Positions 26,392-39,721 of a stretch of 64,000 bases of DNA are shown here, in pieces. The notes under the pieces were generated by a model. It did no database searches. It worked only from the letters and a program-made list of their open reading frames with translations, and was not told the origin of the DNA. The stretch spans positions 3,882,130-3,946,129 of the forward strand of contig KV748177.1 in the NCBI GenBank assembly GCA_001692895.1, written 5' to 3'. This DNA comes from Cenococcum geophilum 1.58. Its lineage: Eukaryota; Ascomycota; Dothideomycetes; Gloniales; Gloniaceae. The stretch's first letter is position 1; each line of letters begins with the position of its first letter. Both the position numbers and the translations under genes were made by a program.

Positions 26392-26408
26392 GGCCACTAG
26401 TAGTGGCC
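26392..26408. repeat. Perfect hairpin GGCCACT-AGT-AGTGGCC
   Basis: Seven perfectly paired GC-rich bases around a 3-base loop in otherwise AT-rich sequence. Function unknown. Confidence 0.5.
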
Positions 26409-28599
26409 GTATATGATTAACTATGGTTAGCGTCTACTTCCAATGCGAGAAGGCAAAGGGAGATTATCCGCGGCATACCTAACCGGCATTTAGGACCTCT
26501 TAGCAGTCCTACTACTTCCTAATATTATATTAATACCGTCTATCCCTTACAGGAGATAGGATGCTAACTAATACCTAGGATGTTTGCTTCCATAATATAA
26601 TCTTATACCCTAGGCTAGGTATAGCTAACCCTTTTATAAGCACAGTGTAACGAAAACCGTTTATAGTACTAGCTAAGCCACCGCGGGAACCGGGGATATA
26701 TAATATAGGGACGGATTATCTTTAAGGAAGTAGATTTAAAAATCTAAGGTGTATATACAATGCCTAACCTAGTAGAAGATATAACGGCTAATACTATCGT
26801 CTTTTAGAGACTAACCTGTTTTATATCTTTGTTGCCAGAGCGTATTATTTTACCATTAGGTTTTAAAACGCCCTACTAAAGAAAATAATATATCCGCATA
26901 GCTCTCCTATATAGATAGAGCGCACTATATCTTAGATATACACCGAGATTATTCCTAGCATAAAGATTATAACAGATATCTAGGGTTCGCACTTCTACAC
27001 TTATAATTCTGCTTCTTTAATTGCTCTTATACCTTAGCTAATAGAAGATATTTATAATCCTCTAGTAAGCTAGACTATAAATTTTCTAAGGTATAAGCAC
27101 CTATAAGAACCCTACAGGCTAACCATAGAATAGAATTGGAGCTAATTTTAGAAGACTATTATACTTATCAACTAGGGTTGTTTCGTTATTATAAGCGTTA
27201 TTACGGCCCTTTCTATAGCCCCGCTTACCCTAATCTACATAGTTAAATAGAAGAAATCCTTAACATAAGTTGCCCTTCTTGTAAGTTTTATAACTAAGGG
27301 TTTCTCTCTAATAGCAAGCTAATCGCACCAGACCGGGGCTACTGTTATATCTCTTAGCTATACAAATTTTATTATTATTCTATATGCAGATATCTTTGGA
27401 AGACGTAATGGAATAACTAGGTTCTAAGAGCTACGAGTTTAATTTGGTTTAAGAAATAAGAAATTAAAGTATTATATATAGGAAAATAAAATAAAAAACA
27501 CAAAAAGGTTAGAATAGTTTTGCGAATATTAAATATTATATAATTAGCTATATGAACCATTTAATGGTAGAGAAAACTGTAATTATAAGTAAAGTACTTA
27601 TATACATTAGGAACGCTAAATAAGATCTATACTAAAGCTCCTTAGTATAAAGCTATTTATAGTTTTATTCTACTATTATTTATTAGGGCTAGTTATAGTA
27701 AGCTATATATAAGCCGCTCTCTACGGCCTTCTTATAAAAGCTCCTATTAGGTATATATAATAAGGATATAATATTTTTAGGATTACTACTACTTAGAAAG
27801 ACAATGCGAAGGATTTCTTACACTATAAGATTTTGAGGTTTATATCCCACCTAGAATTATAATCCTAAGTTAAAGCTATGTCGTATGCCTGTCTCTCCTA
27901 TAAGACTAACTTCTCTATTATAGGGCTTAGAAACATCCTTATAAAGCTATAATAAATATCTTAGTTTCTCTTTATTAGCTTACCGCGAATAAAGGGTTTA
28001 TAATATTTTAGTATACCTTAATTCTACGGCCTATTATTATGCCGTAAAATAACTAGAGATAGTGTTAGCCTATAAACTTAAACGCTATTTTAAATAAGAA
28101 CTTACGGTCTAATAATTACTAAATATCCCTTATACGGTATACCCCTTAAGTTAAAAGGGCACCCTAAACGTTCCCCAGGTAGTAAGCTATTACTATTACG
28201 CTATAGATCCTTTAAATCCTCTATTTATTTAAAGATAGAAATGCTAATAGTATTGGGTAATAAAGAAGTTACTCCTAAGGTCCTAAGTATAAATAGCGCG
28301 AGCCTAATTTATATATAAAGGTATAAGGTAGTATAAGCCTCTAAGGCTTTACACAGACTTTATATTTTTCTTTATATCGTACTTTATACACTTATAGTGT
28401 CTTAAATCCTATATAAGTGCTAATAATAATAAGAGATTATAGGCGGACGGCTTTAGCCGGCGGAGAGTATAAAATTGCGCCTTATTATTACGGTGGTACT
28501 ATTTTAAAGCAGAGCGTATTACCTAAATTATTTCTTCTTTAGGATATTTAGGCTGGTTTATTAGCATTTATTAATCTTGCTTAGTTGTTTTACATCTTT

Positions 28600-29293
28600 A
28601 TAGCGGTAATAAATCTATTATATATCTAATTAAATAAACTTTCCGGTATAGCTATAGTTTAAATAGATTTTTATACATTTAATAGGCGTTTTACGGCAAA
28701 CCCTATAGGGAGGTTATATAAAAAAGCTATCTATAAGCGGCCTGGAGAAAATCTGGAGAGATATTCCTAAATAGTTAGCTTAAAAGCTTATAGATATGGA
28801 CGCGGCTAAGCTAATACTGTCCCCCCTATAGTACTACTTCTATTATTCTATATATAATATAGAGGCTAATATTATATAGTATAGCAAAGGTTATAACTAA
28901 AATAAGGAAACCCTATTTAAGCTATTAAGTTTGCCTTTTTTTATATTAACTATATTTATTAACTATTAACTATAACTTCTAACTGTTACGTTAAAAGAGT
29001 TCCACCTCTAATATAAATAATTTATTTAATATATTTACCTTTATAGATTATATCTTTCTAGAATAGATTTAGGATCCCTTAATAGTAAACCCTAAAGATC
29101 TTATTCTTACTAAACCTAACCTAATATCCGGATCTTAGGAAGCTAATATTCTCTCTTCTTATATAGATAACTTCTAATATAATTACGGCTTAGATATAGC
29201 TATAGTTAAAACTATAAATATAGTCTCTAAAAATATAGACACTTCTATTAATAATATAGATATAGATAACGTCCTACTCCAGAATTTTCTATA
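28600..29293 (+). pseudogene. 5' part of an unrecognised protein, split by element A
   Basis: A coding-like plus-strand frame is visible from about 28600 to the insertion point of element A at 29294-29298 and resumes after 57154. Readable runs include GLEKI..DIPKQLAQKLIDM near 28740. TAA and TAG codons interrupt it in the RIP manner. Target duplication TAAGC on both sides of A shows the two halves were once joined. I do not recognise the family. It could be a transposon protein of an undescribed group or a host gene duplicated into this region. Confidence 0.4.
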
Positions 29294-29298
29294 TAAGC

Positions 29299-29603
29299 TG
29301 TAACGGGACTAGCCTAGTTATAGTAGGAATGTCTCGGTGAAACACTTAATAGATAAATTCCGACGCTTTAACCGAATTCTGCTAGATTAATCGAATTTTA
29401 CTAAAGTCTGTTAAAGACCGCGTGCGTATATACGCACGCATTAACTACTAAGCCCCTAACTATTTAATTATATAATTCTCTTGTTATTCCTTTCTCTTCT
29501 TTATATAACGTCTTGTTCTTAGCGAGAACTATATACCCTTAAATTTAGATAGAATTTATATTATTACTTTAAATCTTCCCTAAAGTCTCTCCGCGCCTTT
29601 ATA
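29299..29603 (+). repeat. 5' LTR of element A
   Basis: It starts TGTAACGGGACTAGCC and ends GCGCCTTTATA, about 305 bp. TATATAA near 29470 precedes a CT-rich run and then the presumed transcript start at about 29512. A palindrome around GCGTGCGTATATACGCACGC lies near 29426. The leader begins TTACGTT. Confidence 0.9.
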
Positions 29604-30562
29604 TTACGTTATATTAATACTACTACCCTTAAAATAGTAAACGAACTTAAATCCGCCACAATAACTATTATAGCCCTAGTTAGGGAATAAATAACTATAA
29701 TATAACAGTCCTTTATAGATGCCTTAGCCTAGTAATAAACTATACTAGAAGCTTAGTATTAGTAATTAATTAAAGCAATACGCAAAGAACTCTATAACGC
29801 TAAAGTACTCGCGTTAGAGACCCTAATAGCAACACCTATAAATAAAATTAAAATAACTATATGCGAACCTAACCTATTAAATATAAACCCTAAACTAGTA
29901 ATAGCAGCTTAACCTATACCTATAATGAACTTAGTACCTACTATAAAATCTAAAAAGCTTTTTAACCCTCTAATATTTAATAGAAATTAAAATAACCTAC
30001 ATCCCTTTATAACTAAGCTCCGTCTTAAACTTTTAATAAACTATAACTAATACCCTATTAAAGCTAGTAAGATTAGCTATGGAATATCTTATTTAAGTAA
30101 AGACGCTATATAAACTATAGACCTATTCTTCCGTAATGGCACCTTTATTAATTTTAGAATCTTTATCTCTCTACTAGAACGAATATATAATAATAGTAGC
30201 CGCAAATATATAGCTATTACTAAACTTAAAAACCTATAATAACGGAACCGAGACTTTACTAGCTTCTTTTTAGAATTTTTAGGCCTTATTAGTAAACTAG
30301 ATTAGAATAAAGCCGCTAAAGTTACTACCCTCTGTTAAGCTATTTTGGATAAAATTAAAGCATAGTTAGTAGGTAGAGAACTACTAAAGGACTTACCCGA
30401 ATTTGCTATAATATATTAACAAATTAATAAGGACCTTTAATATAATAAATAAACTTATTCCCTAAAGCCAACTATATCTTATGTTTAAAACTCTATAAAA
30501 CCAATATATACCCTAAAGCGCGATCCGTCTCTAAGACCTAAAAGCCCTATATATAACCCTAT

Positions 30563-30756
30563 TGTCACAGAACCCCACCGCAGAGGCCTCTATAGGAGAG
30601 CCCCGTGCTCTCGCATACACCTCGCGTACAGCTTATGTCAGCTACGCGTAGGTATATCACCTCCTTACGCCCTCGACCCTTACGATCGATCGCGTAACGT
30701 CTTGTAGACTCTTCGAATACATACGCTTTGTAGCCACTGCCCTACGTCCCGTAACA
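30563..30756 (+). repeat. 5' LTR of element C
   Basis: TGTCACAGAACCCC to CCCGTAACA, 194 bp, followed by the leader TTACGTTGCGCC. A GCGTAACGTCTTGTAG run at about 30692 lies some 39 bases after a TATATC box, and can pair with the leader. Confidence 0.9.
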
Positions 30757-33700
30757 TTACGTTGCGCCTTTTTTACCACCGACGCTTAGCCTACGACCAA
30801 TTCTACGTCTCTGCAATACTGTAGGCGCTGCTAGAAGCAGCGTATCTACGAATTACCTCACTTTATACTTTTAAGGAACCCATAATAGTAAGACAATATC
30901 CCTTACTAGCTACTATATTAAACCTAAAGAACAATCTAATACCTATACCTAACCTACAACGCCAATCAATCCCAGGAGAATTCGATTTATTAGCCCTAGC
31001 CTTAACCCCTAAGGAGACGGATACCGATAATGTCTTATCTTTTATTAACTATATAACCACGGACAAGCAAATGGAAGGGCTACTACCTATTAAAATCGAA
31101 ATACGAAACGCCGAGACGTTTGCAAAAATGGTAGCATAAGACCCTAATAAATACTACTGCCTTTTATAGAACTATTACCTAAAGCTTATATAAGCCGAGA
31201 TGCGTGTTGCCTAAGATCGCGATATTATCCAAGACCTACAAGCTCGTAAGGCGCTCGCCGATAACACACGTTAAGAAACCGAAGACGACCTCTGTGTGTC
31301 TAAACGCGACGTCCAACAGTTAAAGAAGGCTAAGATTGCACTAATTGCTACGGTTACTAAAAGAGAAGGCATAATTAAATACCTATAATCTTAGCTTAAT
31401 GAGCATATTTGTAATAACGCTAGATACCTCTTTACTATATATAACGCCACCTAAGTCTTTACGCCCCTGGCAACTTTACCTACTTAACGCTTAACGGAGG
31501 GCTAGTGCTAAGCAGCTTTACCTAATAGGAACCCCTACTAAAGCAGCGATAATAAAAGCTATAATAATCGGACCTAAACTGCTACCGTAGGGTCTAATAT
31601 ATACTACCCTAATCCCCTAGTCTTTTAGGGAGACCGTAAGGAATATAGCCACTAGAAGATGCAAATCCGCGAGAAACCAACTTAAAGCGCCTGCCCTTTT
31701 CTTATAGAAGACACTAAGATCGGCTATATTATCGGGCGAATAAAGGGTATACCGTTTAACAGACTCTTCGCCTAATAGAAGACTAGTAGCCCCTAGAAGT
31801 GGCAGTCCTATTAAAAAGTCCTTAATAATCTTAACCTAATATACCGCGACTATAACCTACTAGCCACTAACCGAGCTAAACTACGTGCCCTAAAGATAAG
31901 CACTATTGAATTATTTAACGAATTTTATGTTAAATTCTAGGAATATACTGGAGCCCTTGCCTAAGACGATACTAAAGACTAGAAGAACCTCCTTAAAAAA
32001 GTTACTTATCGCCTTAGTTACGTAGCCGCCAGCTACAACTACAACGATGTTTATAATATGGTAGTAGCTCTATAGAAGATCGAACGACAACTAAATTAGA
32101 TTACTACTGCTAACCCTTGCCCAAAGACCTCTCTATAGAAGCCCCCTAGGCCTACCAAACCTATATATACTAAGCCACCGACGCCTACTACCTTAAGTAC
32201 TACCGGAACTAATATCGATTTCTCTATACTAACCTTCCTATAGAAACTCCTAGATGGAGAGCGCGAGCTACTCCAGAAACTAGGACGCTGCTATAGATGC
32301 CGTTAAGAAGGCTGTTATCGCGATAACCTAAACTGCCTAATAGCTAGGTTTAGTAGCCGCTGCCTAATACCTAACTTAATACCCTAAATACTAAATACGT
32401 CGCTATGCGCTACTACCGTATAAGATAAAGACGTAGTAATAGCGGTAGAGTTAGATACGGAAACGGAAAACGCTAAGTTCTAGCCCTAAGTCGTGGGTTA
32501 GGACGCCCTGATAACGGAGGGATCTATATATTAGCTTACTTAATAGATGACTCTATAAAGATAAATAGATAGAAATAGATAGTTTTACCTATAATAGGAA
32601 CTACTGCTAAAAAACAATACAAAAGCCGTTCTATAATTAATTGCGGAGCTACTAATAAATTTATAGATACCTAATTCGTGCGTATTTATAACCTACCTAC
32701 CTTACCCCTTACTAAAGCCCGCGCCCTATAACTCGCTAACGGTAATTATACCGCATAGAAAATTACCTATATAGTATAACTCTACCTAGATATAAATAGG
32801 CACTAGGAAGAACTCTAGGCCTATATAATACCACTTGCTAACTACCCTATTATCCTTAAAATAAACTAGCTTAAATAATACAACCCCGCCATTAACTGGA
32901 ANAAAAAAGAAGTAACCTTTAACTCTAAATACTGTAGAGAGACTTGCCTAGGGTATAGCCTAGCCGCCTCTATTTACTCCCCAGGATATTAACCTAAGGA
33001 ACCCCTTATTACCCTACCTACAACTAACTGCCACTACGTAAGTGCCTTGGCCTTCTACCGCATAGCACGTAAGAAAGGCTAGATTATTGCTATAGCTTCC
33101 TAATTATAACTATATAAGCTTAATAAAGAATAGGACTATGTCCTCTANAGTAATAGNATAGATATAGTNAACCTTNTAGAANANGANGCCCCTNNNGAAC
33201 TCTACGGACTTTTACCTTTAGACTTTAAGAAGTTTATAAAGCTTAAAAAAGGACTTACTAACGAAGAACTCTATAAGCTCCTCCCTAAGAGGTACTATGA
33301 CTTTACTAATATATGCTTATAAAAGAGCGTAGATATACTCCCCCCACATCGACCTAATAACTATATCATTAACATTAAATAAGGAAAAATGCTACCTTAT
33401 AAGAGACCCTACCTAATATTAAAAGACAAGCTTCTAGTTATAAAAAAGTATATTAACAAGCACCTCGACAAAGGATTTATTCGTCCTAGCATATTACTAG
33501 CAGCCGCCCCTATCCTTCTCGTTAAGAAGCTAGGAGGAGGTATCTGATTCTATATTAACTATAGAGGACTTAACGCTATTATAATTAAAAACTAATACCC
33601 AGTACCGCTTATACGTGAGACCCTTAAGCGGCTTAGTTAAGCCAAAATCTATACTAAGCTTGATATTATCGCCGCCTTTAACTATTTCCGAATACAGGAA

Positions 33701-36540
33701 GGTAACGAATAGAAAACCGCATTTGCATTGCGCTTCGGCCAATTTAAATATACCATTATGCCCTTTAGCGTATATAACGGCCTAGGTACTTTTTAAAGCT
33801 ATATTAATAACGCCTTACGGGACTACCTTAACGACTTCTGCTCTGCGTACCTAGATAACATACTTATTTATAGCAATAACCCCTCTAAGCATACCGAACA
33901 CATTTAAAAGGTCCTATAGCGCCTTAGGGACGCAGGACTTTATATTAATTTAAAGAAATGCGAATTCTTAGTCATAGAAGTAAAATACCTTAAACTAATT
34001 ATTACTACTAAGGGTGTCTGTATGGACCCTAAGAAGGTACGTATAATTACCGAATAGTAAGCCCCTAACTGCATTAAGGACGTATAAGCCTTCCTTAGTT
34101 TCGCCAACTTCTATCGGAAATTTATATATAACTTCTTAGGCGTAATAGCACTACTTATAGTAATGATGCGAACGAAGGGCCTTTCTACAAAAGGAAGAAA
34201 AACGCACCTATACTTTACCTAGACGCCCGAATGCGAGAAGGCGTTCTAAGACCTTAAAAATGCCTTTACTAAAGCACCTGTCTTAGCTCACTTTATACTA
34301 GGACGACAACTCTACTTTAAAACCGACTCCTTAGACCACGTTAACGCAGGCATTCTCTCCTAGATAGGCAATGACGGTTTCCTTTACCTAGTCGCATTTT
34401 ACTCGTCTAAGCTTATACTATAAGAGTGTAACTATAAGATCTATAATAAAGAACTCCTTACAATTATATAAGCGTTTAAAGAATTCCGACTAGAACTCTC
34501 CTTAGTAGAGCCTAACTAGCTAACTAAAGTCCTTACAGACCATCGCAATCTTAAGTACTTTATAACTATAAAGTAGCTAAACTAACACTAAGTACGTTGG
34601 AATGAGTTCCTCTCTGGTTTTAACTTTAAAATTGTATATAGACTAGAAGTATAAGGTACTAAACCTAATAGCCTAATACGCCGCTCGTAAGACCTTCCTT
34701 AGTTTAAAGATAACCCCTATAATTAGTTCTAATAATAGACGATCTTAAAAGTACGAAATTTAGCCCTAGGTATACTACCTATAATAGAGCTAACTGTACC
34801 CTAGCTTCATACCATAGAACTAGAGTTACCTCCCGAAATTAACGAGCTTATTACTACGGTATATAACGCCTCTGTCGACCTATTACTGTATTAACTTATT
34901 ACCGCAAAGACCGCTAGCGCCTATACGCTGCCTACTAACCTCTAAAGCTTAGGCTAGATTAATATGGCAGCCTTAGAAGTAAAAGAGAATAGGCTCTATT
35001 ATAGAGGCCGCCTATTTATCCCTAATTTAGAAAATTTATAACGGCAACTAATCCAAATGGCCTATAACCTCTAATTAAGCGGCCACCTAGGCAGAGGAGG
35101 AACCTACGAGTTTCTTAGCCGATACTACTTCTAGCCAAAAATAATAGATTTAGTTAAACGCTTTATAGGCGCCTACTATAGTTATAAGCGCGCTAAGGCC
35201 TTTAATACAAAGTATTAAGGACTACTACACCCTCTACTAGTACCTATATAATGATGGGTAGATATCGCCATAGATTTCATTATTAACCTACTACCCTATA
35301 AACGACACGGCCGTACCTATAAGAATATCCTTATAATAATATGCCGACTTATAAAAGAGCGCCACTACGTCCTAACTAAAGGCGTAGCCGTTAGTGACGT
35401 TACTAACGCCTTCCTCTGCAAAGTTTACCAACTATATAGGCTACCTAACTCGATTACGTCCGACTAAGGCATATAATTTAACTCTAATATATAGAGACGA
35501 ATCTGCTAACGCCTTAGCATCTCCGTTAAGATATCTATATCCTTCCACTATAAAACTGCTGGGTAACCAGAAAACGCTAATGCCAGCATAAAAGCATACC
35601 TATAATAGGTAGTCGCCTATAGTTAAGATAACTAGGTAGATTACCTCCTACTAGGTAAATTCGTAGCAAATAACTATATCTTAACCACTATAGGACTTAC
35701 CCCGTTCTTCGCGAATAAGGGTTATTACCCCTAATCCGGTATAGAGCTACTAGAACCTATTAATAAGAAACTGCTATATAGAAAACGCCTTAAGATGCTA
35801 CTTACTAACTAGCATGCAGACCGTATAAAAAATCTACTTAACTACTATAAGGGAGAAATGGCCTAGGCTTAAGTAAAGTAGGCCTACTTTGCCGACTGTT
35901 ATAGAACGCCACCACTAGAGATGTGTGTTAGCGACTAAGTATAGCTAGATGCACGTAATATCTCTACGCAGAGGCCTATAAAGTCACTCGATTATAAAAA
36001 CCTCGGCCCCTATCTAATTAAACGAGTTATTAATAGGGGAGCCGTATATAAGCTAGAACTCTTACCTGCCCTAGCTACCCATAGGATATAGCCCGTATTT
36101 TACCTATAGCTACTATACCTCTATTAGCCCAACCCCTTACCGGGGCAGATATAGCCTAAACCCCTACTAGTACTAATCTAAAACAAGAACGAAGATAAGA
36201 ACTATGAGGAGTGGACCGTTAAACGAATTATTAACTCTAAATACTTTAGTAAAGGCAGAGGACGACGGCTCTACTATAGAGCTATATATATAGGATTCAA
36301 CATAGATTAGCCAGAATGGCAACTATAGGAAGACTTCAAAAATGCAAAGGATTTAATTAGCGACTTTTACTACGCAAACCTATAGAAACCGGGCCTAAGT
36401 AGAGACTTTATACCTAATCCTCTATAGGAGCCCTTATAGAGTTAAACCGTTATACATTACCACGTAAGGGTAAATTGCCGTTAGATTGCTGTTAGATTGC
36501 GGTAAAGTGCAATTACGTAACCGGAATATTATTAAGATGT

Positions 36541-36595
36541 TCAGGAACTTTAACCGGCGGTTAAAGTTATCTAATTAGTTAGATTCTTAGATGCC
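36541..36595 (+). repeat. Double-palindrome motif, copy in element C
   Basis: AGGAACTTTAACCGGCGGTT begins a pair of small palindromes: CTTTAACCG/CGGTTAAAG, then ATCTAA-TTAG-TTAGAT. It lies between chromodomain and 3' LTR. The same module recurs at 41796 and 48337 in two other families. Confidence 0.8.
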
Positions 36596-36733
36596 AAGCC
36601 CTATTATATAACGTTGTTTTAAGCCTTTAGCAATACCCCCCTTTTCTTCTTTTCTATACCTTAAGTGTCTCTTCTATATATATATAGTAACTACAGCGTC
36701 GCCAGAGCTCCGCCTCTATAAGAGGGGGGGTAG

Positions 36734-36927
36734 TATTACAGAACCCCACCGCAGGGGCCTCTATAGGAGAGCCCCGTACTTTTACGTACACCTCGCGTAT
36801 AGCTTATATCAGCTACGCGTAGGTATATCACCTCCTTACGCCCTCGACCCTTACGATCGATCGCGCAATGTCTTGTAGACTCCTCAAATACATACGCTTT
36901 GTAGCCACTGCCCCACGTCCCGTAACA
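36734..36927 (+). repeat. 3' LTR of element C
   Basis: Same 194-bp length as the 5' LTR, directly after a purine tract and followed by the duplicated CCTAT. Confidence 0.9.
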
Positions 36928-38246
36928 CCTATAGACCTTAACGCCACTTAATCCTATATACTCTTAGGAACTAATAAATAAAGAATATAAGCCGTAAATA
37001 GAGAATGTTCTAAATATAGAAAAAGGGGATATATTTAAAGGGATTGCTAAACTTACCCTTTTAAAAAGGTCTGCCGTAGCTCCTCTTAGTCCTTAAGTCG
37101 CACTTATTCTACAAATCGTACTCGTTTTATAAATTATACTTAGTTACTATAAAGCGTTTTACCTTTAGTTAATTTAGAAAACGAATTATTCTAGGGCTAA
37201 GTTATGCCTTAGAATAAGAAGTGAAAGAGTATAAGTATTTAGGCTCTTTTAGCGCTAATATATAATATAACTCCCTTAATATACTTAGTAAAATTTAAAT
37301 ACTTAGAAAATAGAAGAAAGTATAAATCCTTATAGATAGCGGAGCTACTAGTATAGGCTTTATTAATATAAACTACGCGAAAACTTAACGCTTAAATTTA
37401 AAGAAACTTAATAAGCTATAGGGCCTATAAGGCTTTAATAGTAAGCCTTTAATATATGGTAAACTAACGCACTACGCTCTTATAAAGATGTAGATAGGCA
37501 AATACTTTAAATATATTTCCCTATTTATAATACCCTTAAAGTATTATAAAGTAATACTTAAATATAGATAGCTAAAATAATATAACCCTTTAATTAGCTA
37601 GGTTAAAGAAATACTAAAATTCCGTATAATCTACTACTAAAGTTATTACTTAAAATACCACTTACCCTATAAATATACACATGACTATTTAAATTTAATA
37701 TAATATAAATTACCCTTACTATAAACCTTAAACTAATATAATAAAGTTATAACTGCTAATTATAGTAAAGAATGCGAAGATAATATAATAAAACCCTTTA
37801 AATTTCGTATAGTATAAGCCGCACCCTTTTATTTATTAGTAAGAAAACAAGACTATAAGATCTTTACTATAATACTAGAAGATATTAAAAAGGCATTAAA
37901 ACTGAAGTAATATATTAACCCCCGACCTCTTATACCTAAAAAATATCATAATCTAATTAATATATTTAAGAAATAATTCGTAAACTAACTACCCCCGCAT
38001 TAAAATAAGTACGATTTTAAGATAGAACTTAAACCTAGTATAACGCTAAAGTTTGGCCTGTTATACGGTATATTATAAGAAAAGCTGCTTATAATACGAT
38101 AATACCTTAAAGAGCACCTAGAGAAAGGATTTATTCGCCTTAGTTAATTACTATTTGCCTTACCTATACTATTTATTAAAAAACCTAGAGGAGGCTTAAG
38201 ATTCTATGTTAATTATTAAGCCCTAAATATAATTATAATTTAAAAC

Positions 38247-38476
38247 TGTCTGTACGAGCAGAGATTATAAATATCGTTACTAGATGCATAGCGTGGAGCG
38301 TATGCGGCAGGGACCGCATAGCGTAGCGTAGGTCACCTAACTACCTCGGCCCGATAGATAGCCCGACCTTTACTACCCCTTTCTCTCTCCTTAAGTAGAC
38401 AAAAGACAGAACACGAATGAATTAAGAACCAGTTACCTTATATTGCAATTGCAGTACTCCCTAGGTGATACCGACA
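38247..38476. repeat. Solo LTR (230 bp) in the reverse transcriptase of A
   Basis: TGTCTGTACGAGCAG to GTGATACCGACA, with AAAAC duplicated on both sides (38242-38246 and 38477-38481). Removing it restores the reading of A's reverse transcriptase. No internal region is present, so it is a solo LTR left by recombination between two LTRs. The parent family is not otherwise in the window. CpA and TpG words are still common in it, so it is younger than A's main RIP. Confidence 0.75.
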
Positions 38477-39468
38477 AAAACTAATATCTAATTTCTCTGC
38501 TTTAAGAAACGCTTAACTACTTAGTAAAAGTATAATACTTTACGAAGCTTAACGTAGTCGCTACCTTTAATTAAATCCGTGTTTATAAAGGAGATAAGAA
38601 GTATACGACTTTCTATGTATAATAGGGACTTTTTAAATAACTAGTAATGCTATTTAGTATAAAGAATTGTCTTGGTACGTTTTAGCAATATATTAATAAT
38701 ACGCTTTGTGAATTCCTTAATCTATTTATTACCGCATATATTAATAATATTTTAATCTATTTGTCTTTGCTTTCTAAGCATTGGAAGCACGTCTAAATAA
38801 TCCTTAAACGCCTGCAAGACGCGGGCTTATAATATAATATTAAGAAATGCAAGTTCTATATATCTAAAGTTATATACTTAGGCCTAATTATATCCTGTAA
38901 TGGAATTAAAATAGACCCTAAAAAAATCGCTGCAATTATAAACTAGGAAAGTCGTAGTATATAAGATATCTAAGGATTTCTAGGATTTGTAAATTTCTAC
39001 TATTGATTTATTAATCACTTCTTAAAAATTATTTAGCTATTAGTAAACTTAATAAGGAAGAGTATAAGATTTAAATAGACTACTGAATGTAAATAAGCTT
39101 TTAATGATCTAAAATATCGTTTTACGACTACTTTAATTCTTACTTACTTTAACCTAGACCTTAAATACATCGTTAAAATTAACTCGTTTAATTATGCACT
39201 AAAAGGAGTATTATTATAATATAATAAGAACGGCGAGCTGCGCCTAGTAGCCTTTCTCTTCCGGAAACTTATCTCTGCTAAATTAAACTATAAAATATAT
39301 AATAAGGAACTCCTTATAATTGTTAAATGCTTTAAATAATGGCGTCTAGAACTTAAAGAATTATTGTTTTTAATACGCGTATTAACGGAGTATAAAAACC
39401 TACAGTACTTTATAACTATAAAACAATTAATACAGCGCCAAATTCGTTAGGCTAAATACCTCTTATAA

Positions 39469-39721
39469 TGTGGTGGGGTAAAATGGGCTACTGCTTAGTG
39501 CCTTGGCATTTTCCTGTATATATCGAGCCTTCGGCTTCTCTCCTTCTCTCCATCACGACCGACCGGGAATACATTCTTTCCTTTCTTCTTACTGACTGCT
39601 TTCCTACTGATTGATTACGACTGACTGACCGACTGACCGACCGACCGACCGACCGACCGACCGACCGACAGACAGACAGCACTGTGACTTTCCTATCTGA
39701 GAGTGGTCGTACCCTCCCACA
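39469..39721. mobile_element. Short TG...CA element H2 with tetranucleotide repeat
   Basis: 253 bp, flanked by ATAA on both sides, in RNase H of A. Ends TGTGGTGGGGTA and TACCCTCCCACA are near-inverted. It contains a run of GACT, GACC and GACA repeats (about 39598-39680) and the block CACTGTGACTTTCCTATCTG. It shares ends, block and repeat type with the element at 4321. Little RIP alteration, so a late arrival. Solo LTR or MITE. Confidence 0.7.

Larger units (their letters stand above)
25166..28599. other. Decayed AT-rich stretch without recognisable genes
   Basis: About 3.4 kb of RIP-altered sequence. I searched both strands by eye for reverse transcriptase, integrase, transposase and helicase motifs and found none I would defend. 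Short coding-like runs occur between 26900 and 28300, including a CPSCK-like pair near 27265, but frames conflict. There is a C-rich tract at about 25440-25470, a repeated CGCTAAGCTATT near 25480-25510, and the hairpins listed separately. Confidence 0.5.
30563..36927 (+). mobile_element. Complete Ty3/gypsy chromovirus C nested in gag of A
   Basis: A 6365-bp element with 194-bp LTRs and the target duplication CCTAT (30558-30562 and 36928-36932). Parts: LTR 30563-30756; gag about 30790-32500 with a zinc-knuckle region about 32285-32335; protease with a GATNKFID-like motif about 32620-32900; reverse transcriptase about 33400-34200; RNase H about 34240-34640; integrase about 35060-36000; a chromodomain about 36200-36400 of the type ending in W-x-L-x-x-D-F-K-N; a double palindrome at about 36541-36595; purine tract AAGAGGGGGGGTAG; LTR 36734-36927. 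Structurally whole, broken by dozens of RIP-type stops, but less altered than its host element. A few N calls fall at 32902 and 33148-33198. Confidence 0.92.

Noticed and set aside
26440-26760. Possible structural RNA (rRNA-like words, GC-rich patches)
   Set aside because: No known rRNA core sequence could be matched; short GC patches also occur elsewhere in this decayed zone.
28300-28420. Copia reverse transcriptase-like word KALHRL
   Set aside because: No neighbouring motif supports it; chance in an AT-rich frame is likelier.
33530-33742. Minus-strand open frame of 70 codons
   Set aside because: It lies over the plus-strand reverse transcriptase of element C, which explains the sequence better.
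39488-39682. Minus-strand open frame full of RSVG repeats
   Set aside because: It is a translation of the GACC/GACT tetranucleotide run in the short element H2, not a gene.
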